64,000 bases of DNA from Lacisediminihabitans profunda (GCF_008040105.1 NZ_VRMG01000006.1:1-64000), one strand, 5' to 3'. Positions 1 through 9,126 are shown, counted from the stretch's first letter. The notes: generated from the letters alone by a model not told the origin. Numbers and translations are program-made.

Positions 1-193
1 CGTCCGACGTGACGCCGGGCCTTGCGCCCGCGTCGACCTCGTAACGGCGCTGCCACACCCGCAACGTCTCGGGACTCATCCCCAGCAGCCCTGCCACATG
101 CCGGATCGCCGTCATCTGATTCGGGTGATCCACCCGCGCCTCACCGAGCATCCTCAGAGCCCGCTCACGCATCTCAGTCGTATATCTAGCCAT
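1..193 (-). mobile_element. IS3-family transposase OrfA, 5' part (runs off left edge)
   Basis: The reverse strand reads in one open frame from the ATG at 191-193 to the window edge, about 64 residues. It starts MARYTTEMRERAL and contains the helix-turn-helix segment HVAGLLGMSPETLRVWQRR, which is typical of OrfA proteins of actinobacterial IS3 elements. OrfA binds the IS ends, and the OrfAB frameshift product catalyses transposition. An AAGGA ribosome site lies 8 bases upstream of this ATG; an in-frame ATG at 202 is the alternative start. The rest of OrfA and OrfB lie outside the window. I could not fix the terminal inverted repeat in 203-301, so completeness and the exact border are unknown. 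Confidence 0.8.
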
Positions 194-301
194 CAGTTCC
201 ATCCTTGAGCAAAAGACGGAACTAAACCCAGGCCGAATCAAACTCGCGACCCTGTCCTGGGTGCACTGGGATTCCAAGAGAACAGTACCCAGCAGTGAAC
301 T

Positions 302-889
302 CTAGTTTCGGTAGGGTAGCCCCGCGACCGTGATGTCAATTACCTCCTGCAGGTCTGTTGCGGGTATTCCGTTGTTCGCCTGAACGGTGATGCCCATGGC
401 GACTGTCGACACGTACAGCGCCAAAACCTCGGGCGAGGTACCCGTGCGCAGCTCGCCGGCGTACAGGGCTCGCTCATAGGCGATAGCGAGCGACTGCTGG
501 GTGAGTTTCCGTAGATCGGCAAGCTCGGCGGCAGCATCCGCATGGTCGTCAGCGCAGACGAGGGCACCTTGCACCATGAAACAGCCCGGGGCCTCGTCTG
601 GGCGAGTACTGTCCTCCAAGAATCCGTCCAGAACCGACCGCGTAACCTCGGCCGCACCGCCTTCCGCCCTCACTTGTTCGAGACGTTTTAGCGGCCCAAT
701 CATGTAACGCTCTACGGCGAGGTGGAAGAGTTGCCGCTTGTTGCCGAATGCCCCGTAAAGGCTTGGAGGATTCACGCCCATTGCTTCAGTCAGATCGTGT
801 AGCGATGTGCCGTCATAACCTTGGCGCCAGAAAACCGAAACTGCCGCGTCCAGGGCGGTGTCGTAATCGAACTTACGAGTTCTCGGCAT
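302..889 (-). CDS. TetR/AcrR-family transcriptional regulator
   Basis: This is a 195-residue one-component repressor. The N-terminal helix-turn-helix lies at about residues 10-55 (ALDAAVSVFWRQGYDGTSL, then GVNPPSLYGAFGNKRQLF) and a variable ligand-binding domain follows. The start at 889 was chosen over longer in-frame starts because a GAGGGG ribosome site precedes it and homology-like sequence begins with MPRTRKFDYDTAL. The upstream region (890-1691) holds a near-perfect palindrome, TAGTGATCGCTA at 1121-1132. A perfect version lies in front of the MFS gene at 17901, so this protein could control both sites; that link is inference. The ligand is unknown. Confidence 0.88.
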   Translation of the reverse strand: MPRTRKFDYDTALDAAVSVFWRQGYDGTSLHDLTEAMGVNPPSLYGAFGNKRQLFHLAVERYMIGPLKRLEQVRAEGGAAEVTRSVLDGFLEDSTRPDEAPGCFMVQGALVCADDHADAAAELADLRKLTQQSLAIAYERALYAGELRTGTSPEVLALYVSTVAMGITVQANNGIPATDLQEVIDITVAGLPYRN

Positions 890-1691
890 GGTGTTATCCC
901 CCTCGGAATGGACGTGGACAGGAATTGAATTCCGTCGATGAAAGTGGCGCGGCCGTCTGCCCGCCACGTGGTCATCATGTGGAAGCTGCAGTGGTCGCCA
1001 ACCGGGGGAGCATTTCAGTCTGGTCACCGACTCCGTTAGCGGGATTCCTGAGAAGTAGTACCGTGCATCCATCGTTCTGGCTCGGCCGGTCGGCGGCGAA
1101 GTGCGGCGCCGAACTTTCAATAGTGATCGCTATACTACCAGCGTTCGTGCTATCACCAGGAGTGGGTCGAACGGTTGGCAAGCGGCGCGGAGGCCAAGAT
1201 GACGACAATTCACAGATCGCTCGAGTGACTCGCGGAGACTGATCTTTACTTCGGGGGCCCCGATGCCACTGGCCGATTATCGGGGCCAGCAACGTGACAG
1301 TGAGACTTTGTGCGCCACGCGCGCGAAGTGTTTCTCCCGCCGCATCTCCGACCGACCGAGCAGACCCCACCGTAGTCCCGCAGCTTCGATCGCGCGGAGG
1401 GCGTCTGCGACTTCGCCACTCCCGGGCCGGAGTCATCTTTATTCCTCGAGATTCGCGACGAAGCAAGATCGTTTGCGTTCCCGCGTATGCGGGATCGATA
1501 CAGAATCCGCGACAGCGACAAGAGATTCCAGTGCGAGGAATGGTTGCCATCCGCAAATTGATGGCTTCCCCAGAACATGAATAGTTTGGATGAGTCAAGG
1601 GGCGTAATGTTTCATCGAAGTGCCCTGTACCGCCACCGGTCCGGTCGCTACCACATCCTTCACCCGGGTGCCTCACGAAGGAGCGAGAAGC
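890..1691. other. 802-bp intergenic stretch between divergent tetR-type and lysR-type genes
   Basis: I see no convincing gene here. Short open frames on both strands between 1245 and 1690 are arginine/serine-rich, overlap each other and match no family I recognise. The stretch carries the palindrome at 1121-1132 and presumably the promoters of the flanking regulators. Its length and the nearby IS3 end suggest remnant or inserted DNA, but nothing identifiable remains. Confidence 0.5.
1121..1132. promoter_or_regulatory. Candidate repressor operator TAGTGATCGCTA
   Basis: A 12-bp palindrome broken only at one symmetric position pair (TAG-T-GATC-G-CTA). It lies 232 bp upstream of the TetR start at 889. 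The fully symmetric version TAGTGATCACTA is at 17860-17871 in front of the MFS transporter gene. TAG...CTA ends and a length of 12 bp or more suit TetR-type dimers. The assignment to the TetR at 302-889 is inference. Confidence 0.45.
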
Positions 1692-2654
1692 ATGAGTTTG
1701 GAACTCAGACATGTTCGCTACTTCATCGCCGTGGCCGAGGAGCTGAACTTTGGTCGCGCGGCGGCTCGGCTGCACATGGCCCAGCCACCGCTGAGTGCGC
1801 AAATCCAGGCGCTCGAGAAAGAGCTTGGCGTCAGGCTTTTCGATCGGACCGGTCGCGGGACGACCCTCACCCGAGAGGGTGAAGTGTTTCTTCTGGAGGC
1901 TCGGCAGATCACCGATCAGGTCAGCAGAGCGCGACGTGCCGTGAATCAGACCGCGGCGGGAGACCTCGGCCGACTACGCGTAGCAGGTGTCCCGTACGCG
2001 TTTCTGGAGGAGCTCCCGATGGTGGTACCGAGATTCCGCCGAGAAAATCCCAACATCGTGCTTGATCTCCGGGAGTCTGGCACACAGGAGAGCATTGATT
2101 CGCTGCTCGCCGGCACGTTAGACATCGCGTTCGTCCGTGCCGGCGACCCGGTCGAGGGGCTGGAGATACTCCCGATGCGGACGGGGCGATTCGAGGCGAT
2201 AGTTCCGGTCGGTCATCGGCTCGTGGGCGTCGGACCGATTGACATCGCGGACCTCGCGTTCGAGCCATTCGTCGTAACGTCGCGCGATATCTCACCGTAT
2301 TACTACGACCAATCCCTTTCAGCCCTGGCCAACGCGGGGGTGACTCCCCGCACGGTGATCGAAGCGACCTCCATTCAGGCGCAGATCGGCTACGTCGCGT
2401 GCGGGATGGGTGTATCACTGGTACCAACGTCGGGCATGTCGCGGAGATCGAAATACGTGGAATGGATCGCGCTGTCTCAACCCATCATCTCAACCGAGGT
2501 GGCAGTCGCTTGGGCAGTCGGACCCATCCCACGTGTCATGGAACGCTTTCTTGACATCGTGCGCGAGGAAGTCGAAGTCGAAGTCGATCATGGAGCCCCA
2601 GTCGTGCCGTTGGTCCAAGACCCACCAAAGCGCAGGGTCGTCACGGCGACATAG
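1692..2654 (+). CDS. LysR-family transcriptional regulator
   Basis: A 320-residue protein of normal LysR length. The N-terminal winged helix spans about residues 1-60 (LELRHVRYFIAVAEELNFGRAA, then PPLSAQIQALEKELGVRLFDR), followed by a periplasmic-binding-like effector domain (about 90-300). The start at 1692 has an AAGGAG ribosome site 8 bases upstream. LysR proteins usually activate a catabolic operon in response to a pathway intermediate. Here the gene lies upstream of, and in the same direction as, the catabolic genes beginning at 2818 rather than divergent from them, so it may be the first gene of the transcript. It is the obvious regulator of the 2.8-17.6 kb island, by position only. Confidence 0.93.
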   Translation: MSLELRHVRYFIAVAEELNFGRAAARLHMAQPPLSAQIQALEKELGVRLFDRTGRGTTLTREGEVFLLEARQITDQVSRARRAVNQTAAGDLGRLRVAGVPYAFLEELPMVVPRFRRENPNIVLDLRESGTQESIDSLLAGTLDIAFVRAGDPVEGLEILPMRTGRFEAIVPVGHRLVGVGPIDIADLAFEPFVVTSRDISPYYYDQSLSALANAGVTPRTVIEATSIQAQIGYVACGMGVSLVPTSGMSRRSKYVEWIALSQPIISTEVAVAWAVGPIPRVMERFLDIVREEVEVEVDHGAPVVPLVQDPPKRRVVTAT

Positions 2655-2817
2655 TCTCAAACTGGCCCTCCAAGGCTGCCCGATAGTTGTCGAGTATCGG
2701 TGCCTATCTGAATTGGTATTGGACACTGGCGTGCCCCCGCCCGCAGGATTGGCGCAGGCGGCCATCGGAGCCGATGCGCCGGAACAACAGCCGGACAGAG
2801 ACGAAGGGGTCACTTTG

Positions 2818-3663
2818 TTGGTAGCGCAAACAACACTGGGAATCGCCCGCGTCCTCGGCACCCGCTACGAGGTCTTAGACGTCGGACGCGCCACCGTTTC
2901 GGATCTCCTTACGTCGGGGCAGTTTAGTCAGCTCGAAGGGGCGAAGGTCAGCGCCACTATGGAGCGCGAGTTGGTGACGCTTGTGGCGCCCATGCCGCGC
3001 CCCGGCAAGATCGTCATTGTCGGGTTGAACTATAACGACCACGCCGTCGAAATCGGAGCGGAACTTCCGTTGGTACCGAGAGTGCACCTCACGTCGTCGT
3101 CGGCGGTGATCGGGCCGACCGAGGATATTCCCCTTCCGCGGATCGCCGACATGGCGGTGGACTTTGAAGGCGAAATGGCTGTGATCATCGGCGAGCCGGC
3201 CACCGACGTCACGGTCGCAGCGGCATGGTCGCATGTTGCCGGAATCACGGCGGCCAATGACATAACCGCAAGGGACGTCCAGGATGGCAGCAACCTTCAC
3301 GTCGCGGGCCCCAACGTCGGACTGGCGAAAGGGTTCGACGGGTTCAAACCGCTCGGCCCAGCGATCCTCAGCAGGGACAGTGTGCGCGAGGGCCAGGCGC
3401 TAATTCTGCGGACGTTGGTCGATGGGGAAGTGCGCCAGGAGTCTAATACTGCCGAAATGCACTTCACCGTGCCGGAACTCGTCTCGCGGATCAGCCAGTA
3501 CACGACTCTCCAGAGGGGCGACGTGATCTTGACCGGCACTCCCGGCGGCGTAGGAGTCTCCAGCGGAAGGTTCTTGCGAGCCGGACAACTTGTCGAGGTC
3601 CAACTCGAAGGCGTCGGATCGCTCCGCAACCGCATCGTCGCGACCTCGCAACCGCTTTCCTAA
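2818..3663 (+). CDS. Fumarylacetoacetate hydrolase (FAH)-family protein
   Basis: About 281 residues. FAH-fold enzymes use a divalent metal to cleave or decarboxylate 2,4-diketo or oxo-acids in aromatic and related catabolism. Visible family signatures are GKIVIVGLNYNDHAVE, the acidic metal-site block VDFEGEMAVIIGEP, TAANDITARDVQ and the C-terminal TGTPGGVG loop. There is no ATG in a sensible place. I chose TTG at 2818 because a GAAGGGG ribosome site lies just upstream; TTG at 2815 and GTG at 2731 are also in frame. It is probably co-transcribed with the genes that follow. The exact reaction (acylpyruvate hydrolase, oxaloacetate decarboxylase or other) cannot be decided. Confidence 0.88.
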   Translation: MVAQTTLGIARVLGTRYEVLDVGRATVSDLLTSGQFSQLEGAKVSATMERELVTLVAPMPRPGKIVIVGLNYNDHAVEIGAELPLVPRVHLTSSSAVIGPTEDIPLPRIADMAVDFEGEMAVIIGEPATDVTVAAAWSHVAGITAANDITARDVQDGSNLHVAGPNVGLAKGFDGFKPLGPAILSRDSVREGQALILRTLVDGEVRQESNTAEMHFTVPELVSRISQYTTLQRGDVILTGTPGGVGVSSGRFLRAGQLVEVQLEGVGSLRNRIVATSQPLS

Positions 3664-3733
3664 CGGGCCCGCTCCGGCCGTCATTAGTCCACAACAATCA
3701 AACAAATAACACCGCGAAGGACAACACAAAATA

Positions 3734-4132
3734 ATGAGCAACGCCAGCATCGTCGAGAACATTTACACCCACCTGGCCGAGGGCGACTTCAAGCCTATCT
3801 TCGAGGCGCTCGCGCCCGACGTGGAATGGATCGAAGCCGAGAATATCCCGTACTCACCCGGCCACTCCATCGTCAGCCCAGGCGACATCCAGAAGTACGT
3901 GTTCGACGAACTCGCGAAGGACTTCGCTGAATTCCACATGCCCGTCAAGCGAATCGTCGACGGCGGACAGACTGTCGTGGTGGAAGGCCGCTACACCGGC
4001 ACAACTAACACCGGCAAAGACCTCGACGCGATCTACGCTCACGTCTGGACTTTCGACAACAGCAAGGTCGTGCACTTCCAGCAGTACAGCGACACCTGGC
4101 AGTGGCGTCGTGTCCTCGACGCCGACGCCTGA
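3734..4132 (+). CDS. SnoaL/NTF2-like fold protein (nuclear transport factor 2 family)
   Basis: A 132-residue single-domain protein with the pattern of the SnoaL/ketosteroid-isomerase-like superfamily: an N-terminal helix (IVENIYTHLAEGDFKPIFEAL), then APDVEWIE and a C-terminal beta-sheet ending IYAHVWTFDNSKVVHFQQY. Members bind small hydrophobic substrates and may isomerise, cyclise or hydrate them; many have no known reaction. It sits between the FAH-family and SDR genes in the same direction, which suggests a role in the same pathway. A GAAGGA-type ribosome site precedes the ATG. Confidence 0.85.
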   Translation: MSNASIVENIYTHLAEGDFKPIFEALAPDVEWIEAENIPYSPGHSIVSPGDIQKYVFDELAKDFAEFHMPVKRIVDGGQTVVVEGRYTGTTNTGKDLDAIYAHVWTFDNSKVVHFQQYSDTWQWRRVLDADA

Positions 4133-4222
4133 CGACCAAACGTTATACCCCATCACCCGCAGGATACGAGTCGGCAGCTGTCGACGCGCTAAGGGGCCAG
4201 TAGTCGAGAAGGAGCACCCATC

Positions 4223-5017
4223 GTGGATCTGAAATTGAATGGCAAGACCGCCCTGGTAACCGGCGGGAGCCGGGGGCTGGGATTCGCAATAGCGAGCGAA
4301 CTCGCGAGCGAAGGAACGCGAATAGTTCTCTTGGCGCGAGGGGCCGAAGCCGTTGAATCCGCGGCAGCCCGGCTTCGCGCCGAAGGTCACGAGGCGCTCG
4401 GCGTCGTCGCGGACACCAATGTTGACGGCGAAGTGCAGGCCGCCGTCGACCAGGCGACGGAGCGATTCGGGGGCATCGATATTTTGGTCAACGGGGCGGC
4501 CAAAGCCGCTGGCGGTCCGCCGACCGGGTTCCTCGACCTGAACGACGATGACCTGCGTATGGAGATCGAGACCAAAGTACTTGGGTACCTACGCGTTATA
4601 CGAGCTGTCGCGCCGCAAATGACGGAGCGCGGCTGGGGCCGAATCATCAACATAAGCGGACTTGCCGTGCGGCGTACAGGCTCAATATTCGGCTCCGTCC
4701 GTAACGCCTCAGTCGCCGCGATGTCAAAGAACTTGGCAGACGAGCTCGGCCCCCGCGGAGTCAACGTGACGGTGCTCCACCCGTGGATCACCGAGACCGA
4801 AGGCGTCCAGGACATGATCCGGGCTGGCGCCGCTGCACGAGGGGTGACCGAAGCCGAGTTCGCGAAAAGCCTCGCTGCCGACGTCAGCATCGGGCGGCTC
4901 GTGCAACCTTCCGAGGTGGCGCACGTCGTGACTTTCCTAGCCTCGCCGCTGAGCGTGGCGATCAACGGCGACGCGGTCGCAGCGGGCGGCGGCCTATTGG
5001 GTCCGATCTTCTACTGA
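4223..5017 (+). CDS. SDR-family protein lacking the YxxxK catalytic dyad
   Basis: A 264-residue Rossmann-fold short-chain dehydrogenase/reductase homologue. The cofactor motif is intact (TGGSRGLGFAIA), as are the NGAAKAAGG loop and the strand leading to the catalytic serine (GRIINISG). Where classical SDRs have Tyr-x-x-x-Lys, this protein reads FGSVRNASVAAMSKNLADEL, with Gly and Asn aligned to Tyr and Lys. Other SDR homologues with an RN-A-motif are known that likewise lack the dyad, so this may be a specialised branch rather than a dead gene. The start is GTG with GAGAAGGAG upstream. Its role in the island is probably oxidation, isomerisation or binding of a pathway intermediate, unproven. 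Confidence 0.87.
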   Translation: MDLKLNGKTALVTGGSRGLGFAIASELASEGTRIVLLARGAEAVESAAARLRAEGHEALGVVADTNVDGEVQAAVDQATERFGGIDILVNGAAKAAGGPPTGFLDLNDDDLRMEIETKVLGYLRVIRAVAPQMTERGWGRIINISGLAVRRTGSIFGSVRNASVAAMSKNLADELGPRGVNVTVLHPWITETEGVQDMIRAGAAARGVTEAEFAKSLAADVSIGRLVQPSEVAHVVTFLASPLSVAINGDAVAAGGGLLGPIFY

Positions 5018-5061
5018 CGCACGAAGACCGCGGGCAACGAAGGCCAGGAGGAATAAATGCC

Positions 5062-6186
5062 ATGAACGAACCAGATACAGCGCCAAAGGCAGTGGCGCGA
5101 ACGATGTCGCGCGCTGCCGCCGCCTGGCTCGCAGACCTCGACGAGGAGCAGCAGGGTCCCGCTTGGTGGGGACAGCCCGGGGGTGAACACGAGGCCGAAC
5201 GTAGAAAGTGGTTCTATGCCCCGACGGATCATGGCGGGCTTCCATTCAACGCCCAGTTCGATTGGCAACAACGTCGCGCAATGCAGCTGGTGGCGTCGGG
5301 GTTATCGCCAGAAGGGTACGCCCTCGTCTCGACGATCATGGGTACCGAGAACATTCTCGACTACATCGAGGAGTTCTCGTCGGAGTTCGACACAAGACGA
5401 GGACGAGACCCGTCACGCTACTACCTCCGGGTGTTCGGAGACCCGGAAGGGGACGAGCCGTGGGGTTGGAGGTTCGGAGGACACCACATCTCCTTGAACT
5501 TTCTGATCGTCGGCGGGGAGGTGCGATCGACGACACCGAGATTCTTCGGTCTGGACCCAGCAGTCTCACCGCTGCCCGGCGGCGCGAGTCTCGACCCGTT
5601 GAAAGCGTTTCAGTCGACGGGCAGGGATCTCGTCAATTCACTGACGCCGAAAGCCCGCGCTGTTGCCATGCTCCTCGATCGCGCCCCCGCCGACATCGTC
5701 ATGGGCAACAGGTCCGCCTTCACTGACGGGGCCACCATGCTCACCCTGCCGGAGATCATGCGGCGCAGGGCTGGCGACGACGACCTCATTGAGCGTCTGC
5801 GCGTAGGCGGAATCGCGCGAGACGCGCTGTCGAAATACGATCACGCCGACCACGAGCACGTCGCGGTGACGTCGGCGCCGAAAGGTATCTGCGGAGCGGA
5901 ATTGGATCGGAGTCAGCAGAACCTTCTCGATCGTTTGGTGCGCACCTATCACGACGGGTTGCCTGCCGGTCTGGTGCCGAGTTGGGACGTCGAGAATCTC
6001 TACTTTGCCTGGGCCGGACCGACCAACGTCGGGGCACCCAATTATTACCGAGTCCAGGGCGACGACATGTTGATCGAATGGGATAACACTTCTCGTAACG
6101 CGAACCACGCCCATGGAGTCATTCGGCACATTTCCAAGGACTTCGGCGGCGACGTCTTGGCGGAGCATCGTCATGCGTGGCATTGA
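5062..6186 (+). CDS. DUF3500 domain-containing protein
   Basis: A 374-residue protein made up almost entirely of a DUF3500 domain. Recognisable blocks are WGWRFGGHHISLNF and TTPRFFGLDPA in the middle, and near the C-terminus LYFAWAG, PNYYRVQGDDMLIEWDN, NHAHGVIRH and DFGGDVLAEH. The conserved histidines, Asp and Glu look like a possible metal or catalytic site, but I know of no established biochemical activity for the family. No signal peptide is visible, so it is probably cytoplasmic. An AGGAGGAAT ribosome site supports the ATG at 5062. Its position between the SDR and RraA genes makes it the least understood enzyme-like component of the island. Confidence 0.87.
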   Translation: MNEPDTAPKAVARTMSRAAAAWLADLDEEQQGPAWWGQPGGEHEAERRKWFYAPTDHGGLPFNAQFDWQQRRAMQLVASGLSPEGYALVSTIMGTENILDYIEEFSSEFDTRRGRDPSRYYLRVFGDPEGDEPWGWRFGGHHISLNFLIVGGEVRSTTPRFFGLDPAVSPLPGGASLDPLKAFQSTGRDLVNSLTPKARAVAMLLDRAPADIVMGNRSAFTDGATMLTLPEIMRRRAGDDDLIERLRVGGIARDALSKYDHADHEHVAVTSAPKGICGAELDRSQQNLLDRLVRTYHDGLPAGLVPSWDVENLYFAWAGPTNVGAPNYYRVQGDDMLIEWDNTSRNANHAHGVIRHISKDFGGDVLAEHRHAWH

Positions 6187-6326
6187 TCCCGTCGACCAGA
6201 GCTGTCCCAGATCCTCGTAGCCTCGGCCGGCGAACCGATTCGGGAGCGCAGGCCTCGGATTATTTGCCCGACCCTGGTCGGCGGCCGGAAGAGCAATAAA
6301 CCACTCACATTAGAAGGAACACAAAC

Positions 6327-7067
6327 ATGCCTGAAGCACCAAAGCAGAATTTCGATTGGGTCAACGTGCATCCGATGCCCCAGCCCATCGACGACACTAT
6401 TATCGCGCGGTTCCTGGCGCTCGACGACCTTTCAGCAACTGTGGCGGACGCACTCGACGCCCTCGGTATCAACGGGTGCATCGGTTCGTCCACTCTCGTC
6501 CCGACTCTTCCCAGCGAACGAATTGTAGGCCGGGCGATCACACTCCGGAACTCGCCAAGCAGGGTCGATATCTACAAAGCGGTTACAGACGGCACCTGGC
6601 TGATGGCAGAGATCCACGCGGTGGAAGTTGCGCTTCCTGGCGACGTCGTTGTGGTCTCGGGCCTTCCCGAGGTGTCGAACATGGGCGGGCTCGTCGCAGC
6701 GATGGCACGACGAGGGCAGCTTGCGGGAGCGATTGTCGATGGCGCAGTCCGAGACGTTGGGCAGTCCCGTAGGCGTGGGTTCCCGATCTGGAGCCGAGAC
6801 ATCACCCCAAGAACTGGTAAGTGGCGCGGAACCTCGGTGGAGATCAACGGAACGATCGCGCTGGCCGGTGTGACAGTCGAGGCGGGCGACCTGGTCGTTG
6901 CCGACGAAACCGGCGTGTGCATCGTTCCCCACTCGGTGATCGATGACGTCATCGCACGGTGTGAGGCGATCGACAGCCGAGAAGCGAAGATGTTCGACGA
7001 CATCGCCGCCGGACTACCGATGTCCGAAGTGATCACACAGCTCTACGGCATCCACAGCGCCCATTAA
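6327..7067 (+). CDS. RraA-family protein (HMG/CHA-type aldolase or oxaloacetate decarboxylase-like)
   Basis: A 246-residue RraA-fold protein. Class II pyruvate aldolases of this family, such as 4-hydroxy-4-methyl-2-oxoglutarate aldolase, use a divalent metal to make pyruvate from hydroxy-oxo acids. The active-site segment is present: GGLVAAMARRGQLAGAIVDG with the downstream AVRD, and an EVSNMGG loop. Sequence around ETGVCIVPHSVIDDV matches the usual C-terminal part. It is longer than RNase-E inhibitor RraA (about 160 residues), which favours a catabolic role. The start has AGAAGGA upstream. In context it could carry out a C-C cleavage step alongside the FAH-family protein. Confidence 0.85.
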   Translation: MPEAPKQNFDWVNVHPMPQPIDDTIIARFLALDDLSATVADALDALGINGCIGSSTLVPTLPSERIVGRAITLRNSPSRVDIYKAVTDGTWLMAEIHAVEVALPGDVVVVSGLPEVSNMGGLVAAMARRGQLAGAIVDGAVRDVGQSRRRGFPIWSRDITPRTGKWRGTSVEINGTIALAGVTVEAGDLVVADETGVCIVPHSVIDDVIARCEAIDSREAKMFDDIAAGLPMSEVITQLYGIHSAH

Positions 7068-7077
7068 AGGAGTCACA

Positions 7078-8610
7078 ATGATTGTGCCCTTTAGCGTGTC
7101 CGACTTCATCAACCGCGCCGCCAGCGTTTATGGCGACCGAGTTGGGGTCGTGGACGAAGAGGACCAACCCGCCGTCTCCCTCGGCGAACTCACTTACGTG
7201 GAAGTTCTTGAGCTCGCGGCGCGCCAAGCAGCCAAGCTGGACGAGCTCGCGATCGGGGTGGGTGAACGCGTCGCCATAGTGTCGCAAAACTCTGCCCGGA
7301 TGCTCACCTCGTTCTTCGGCGTCGCAGGAAGCGGGCGGGTTCTAGTGCCGGTGAACTTCAGGTTGCGTCCGGACGAAATCAGCTACATCATCGCCCATTC
7401 CGGCGCGCGCATGGTTCTCATCGATCCGGAACTAGATGTCGCCCTGGCGGAGGTTCGAGCGGAACATCGGATCATCCTGGGCGACGACGAGCGCATCTAC
7501 GCCGAGAAGGGCGCGGTGCCCAAGCAATGGGTTCCTGACGAGAACGCAACTGCCTGCATCAACTACACCTCCGGCACGACGGCACGCCCAAAAGGTGTGC
7601 AGCTGACCCATCGAAACATCTGGATCGACGCGATGACCTTGGGACTGCATGCCGGCGTCAGCGATCGCGATGTCTATTTGCACACCCTTCCGATGTTCCA
7701 TGTGAACGGTTGGGGTATGCCCTTCACTGCAACGGGGCTCGGTGTGACCCAGGTCGTGCTACGCAAGGTGGACGGCGCGGAGATCCTTCGCCGGGTGCAC
7801 AAGCACGGTGTCACGATTCTGTGCGCGGCACCGGCGGTTGTCTCTTCGATACTCGAGGCAGCGCAGACCTGGGAGGGCGAGATTCCCGGTCGCGACAGGG
7901 TGCGCATCATCGTTGCGGGTGCCCCGCCGCCGACACGCACGGTGGTGCGAGTCGAGGAAGAACTTGGCTGGGAGTTCATCCAGCTTTACGGCCTGACCGA
8001 AACCTCGCCCCTCCTCACCCTTAATCGCACCCGCGCCGAATGGGACGCGCTGTCTGCGGAGGATCGCGCACATCATCTAATCCGCGCTGGTGCTCCTGCG
8101 CTCGGCGTGTCGCTGATGACCGCGCCTGATGGCGAAGTGCTCGCGCGTTCCAACACTGCGCTCGCCGGCTATTGGCGGCAACCGGCGGAATCCGCCGAGG
8201 CACTGGCCGGAGGATGGTTCCATACTGGCGACGGGGGCAAAATCGGTCACGACGGATACCTAACCATTACCGACCGTAAGAAGGATGTCATCATCACCGG
8301 GGGCGAGAATGTCTCGTCGATCGAGATCGAGGACGTGATCTTTTCCCATCCTGCTGTTTCGGAAGTTGCCGTAATCGGCGTCCCCCACGATAAGTGGGGC
8401 GAGACGATCAAGGCCCTGGTGGTGCTCATTCCAGGAAACCAGGTGACCGAGCAGGAGCTGATCCTATGGTGTAAGCGGAAAGCGGCCGGATACAAGGCAC
8501 CCACCTCGATCGAATTCCGCGTTGAGCTCTCACGAACGGCCACCGGGAAGCTGCAGAAGTTCAAGCTCCGAGCCCCTTACTGGGAAGGTCTCGAACGCCA
8601 GATCAACTAG
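7078..8610 (+). CDS. Acyl-CoA synthetase (AMP-dependent synthetase/ligase)
   Basis: A 510-residue ANL-superfamily enzyme of normal length. It activates a carboxylic acid to an acyl-adenylate and then to the CoA thioester. Motifs: P-loop-like INYTSGTTARPKGV at about residue 160, GLTETSP at about 304, GWFHTGDGG, DRKKDVIITGGENVSSIEIE, and the C-terminal catalytic-lysine region RTATGKLQKFKL. The ribosome site AAAGGAG lies 10 bases after the RraA stop, so the two genes are tightly coupled. The acid it activates is unknown; the island suggests a product of oxidative cleavage. Medium-chain, aromatic or branched acids are all possible. Confidence 0.94.
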   Translation: MIVPFSVSDFINRAASVYGDRVGVVDEEDQPAVSLGELTYVEVLELAARQAAKLDELAIGVGERVAIVSQNSARMLTSFFGVAGSGRVLVPVNFRLRPDEISYIIAHSGARMVLIDPELDVALAEVRAEHRIILGDDERIYAEKGAVPKQWVPDENATACINYTSGTTARPKGVQLTHRNIWIDAMTLGLHAGVSDRDVYLHTLPMFHVNGWGMPFTATGLGVTQVVLRKVDGAEILRRVHKHGVTILCAAPAVVSSILEAAQTWEGEIPGRDRVRIIVAGAPPPTRTVVRVEEELGWEFIQLYGLTETSPLLTLNRTRAEWDALSAEDRAHHLIRAGAPALGVSLMTAPDGEVLARSNTALAGYWRQPAESAEALAGGWFHTGDGGKIGHDGYLTITDRKKDVIITGGENVSSIEIEDVIFSHPAVSEVAVIGVPHDKWGETIKALVVLIPGNQVTEQELILWCKRKAAGYKAPTSIEFRVELSRTATGKLQKFKLRAPYWEGLERQIN

Positions 8611-8761
8611 GCCGCGCGATTGCGATGACGTGAAGTGACGACCAGGCCAGTCCGGAGTGCAAGCCACCTGACTGGAAATGAGAGCCCCGTGCTCGGGCAG
8701 GACCGAGGCTGCTTCCGCGACTTCATACGCCGTCTTGACGAGAACGACCGCCGAACGCTCA

Positions 8762-9126
8762 TTTGCCGTAGTCGACAACATGACTCGAAAGCTTCTCGAA
8801 GACCGCTCCCGCTCGAGGCCAGCCGAAGACCATTGTCAGTCGGGTTCTGGTTTCGCTCGGGACACTCCACCATCGTTTTCGCCCTCGCAGTCCTGTTGGC
8901 CCTCGGCGTTCGCGCCGTTGCTGGGCAGGTCGAGGATGACTCGTTGGCACCCGTCGAGCTAATCGGTGACTTCTCGAAAGAGACCGGAATCATGACCGGA
9001 CCCTCAGCCGCGATCGCCAATTTGCCGATGGGCAACGCGGGCTACCTCATCGGCGCCCTATTCATCGCGGTTTGGGGCGTCGCCGTCGCGATCTGGAAGT
9101 TCGGCAGAACCAAGGAACGATGGTCT
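8762..9126 (+). pseudogene. Remnant of a NiCoT nickel/cobalt permease (HoxN/NixA family)
   Basis: Pieces of the NiCoT family appear in two frames. Near 8771-8805 one frame reads VDNMTRKLLED, matching the conserved DNTTRKL segment. A different frame from about 8830 reads SVGFWFRSGHSTIVF (family signature GFFFSLGHS) and continues through VRAVAGQVEDD. After about 8990 it jumps directly to the family C-terminus, NAGYLIGALFIAVWG then KFGRTKERW. The N-terminal helices, including the HAXXXXDH metal site, and most central helices are missing. This shows at least one frameshift plus a large internal deletion, so no working transporter can be made. Confidence 0.75.
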
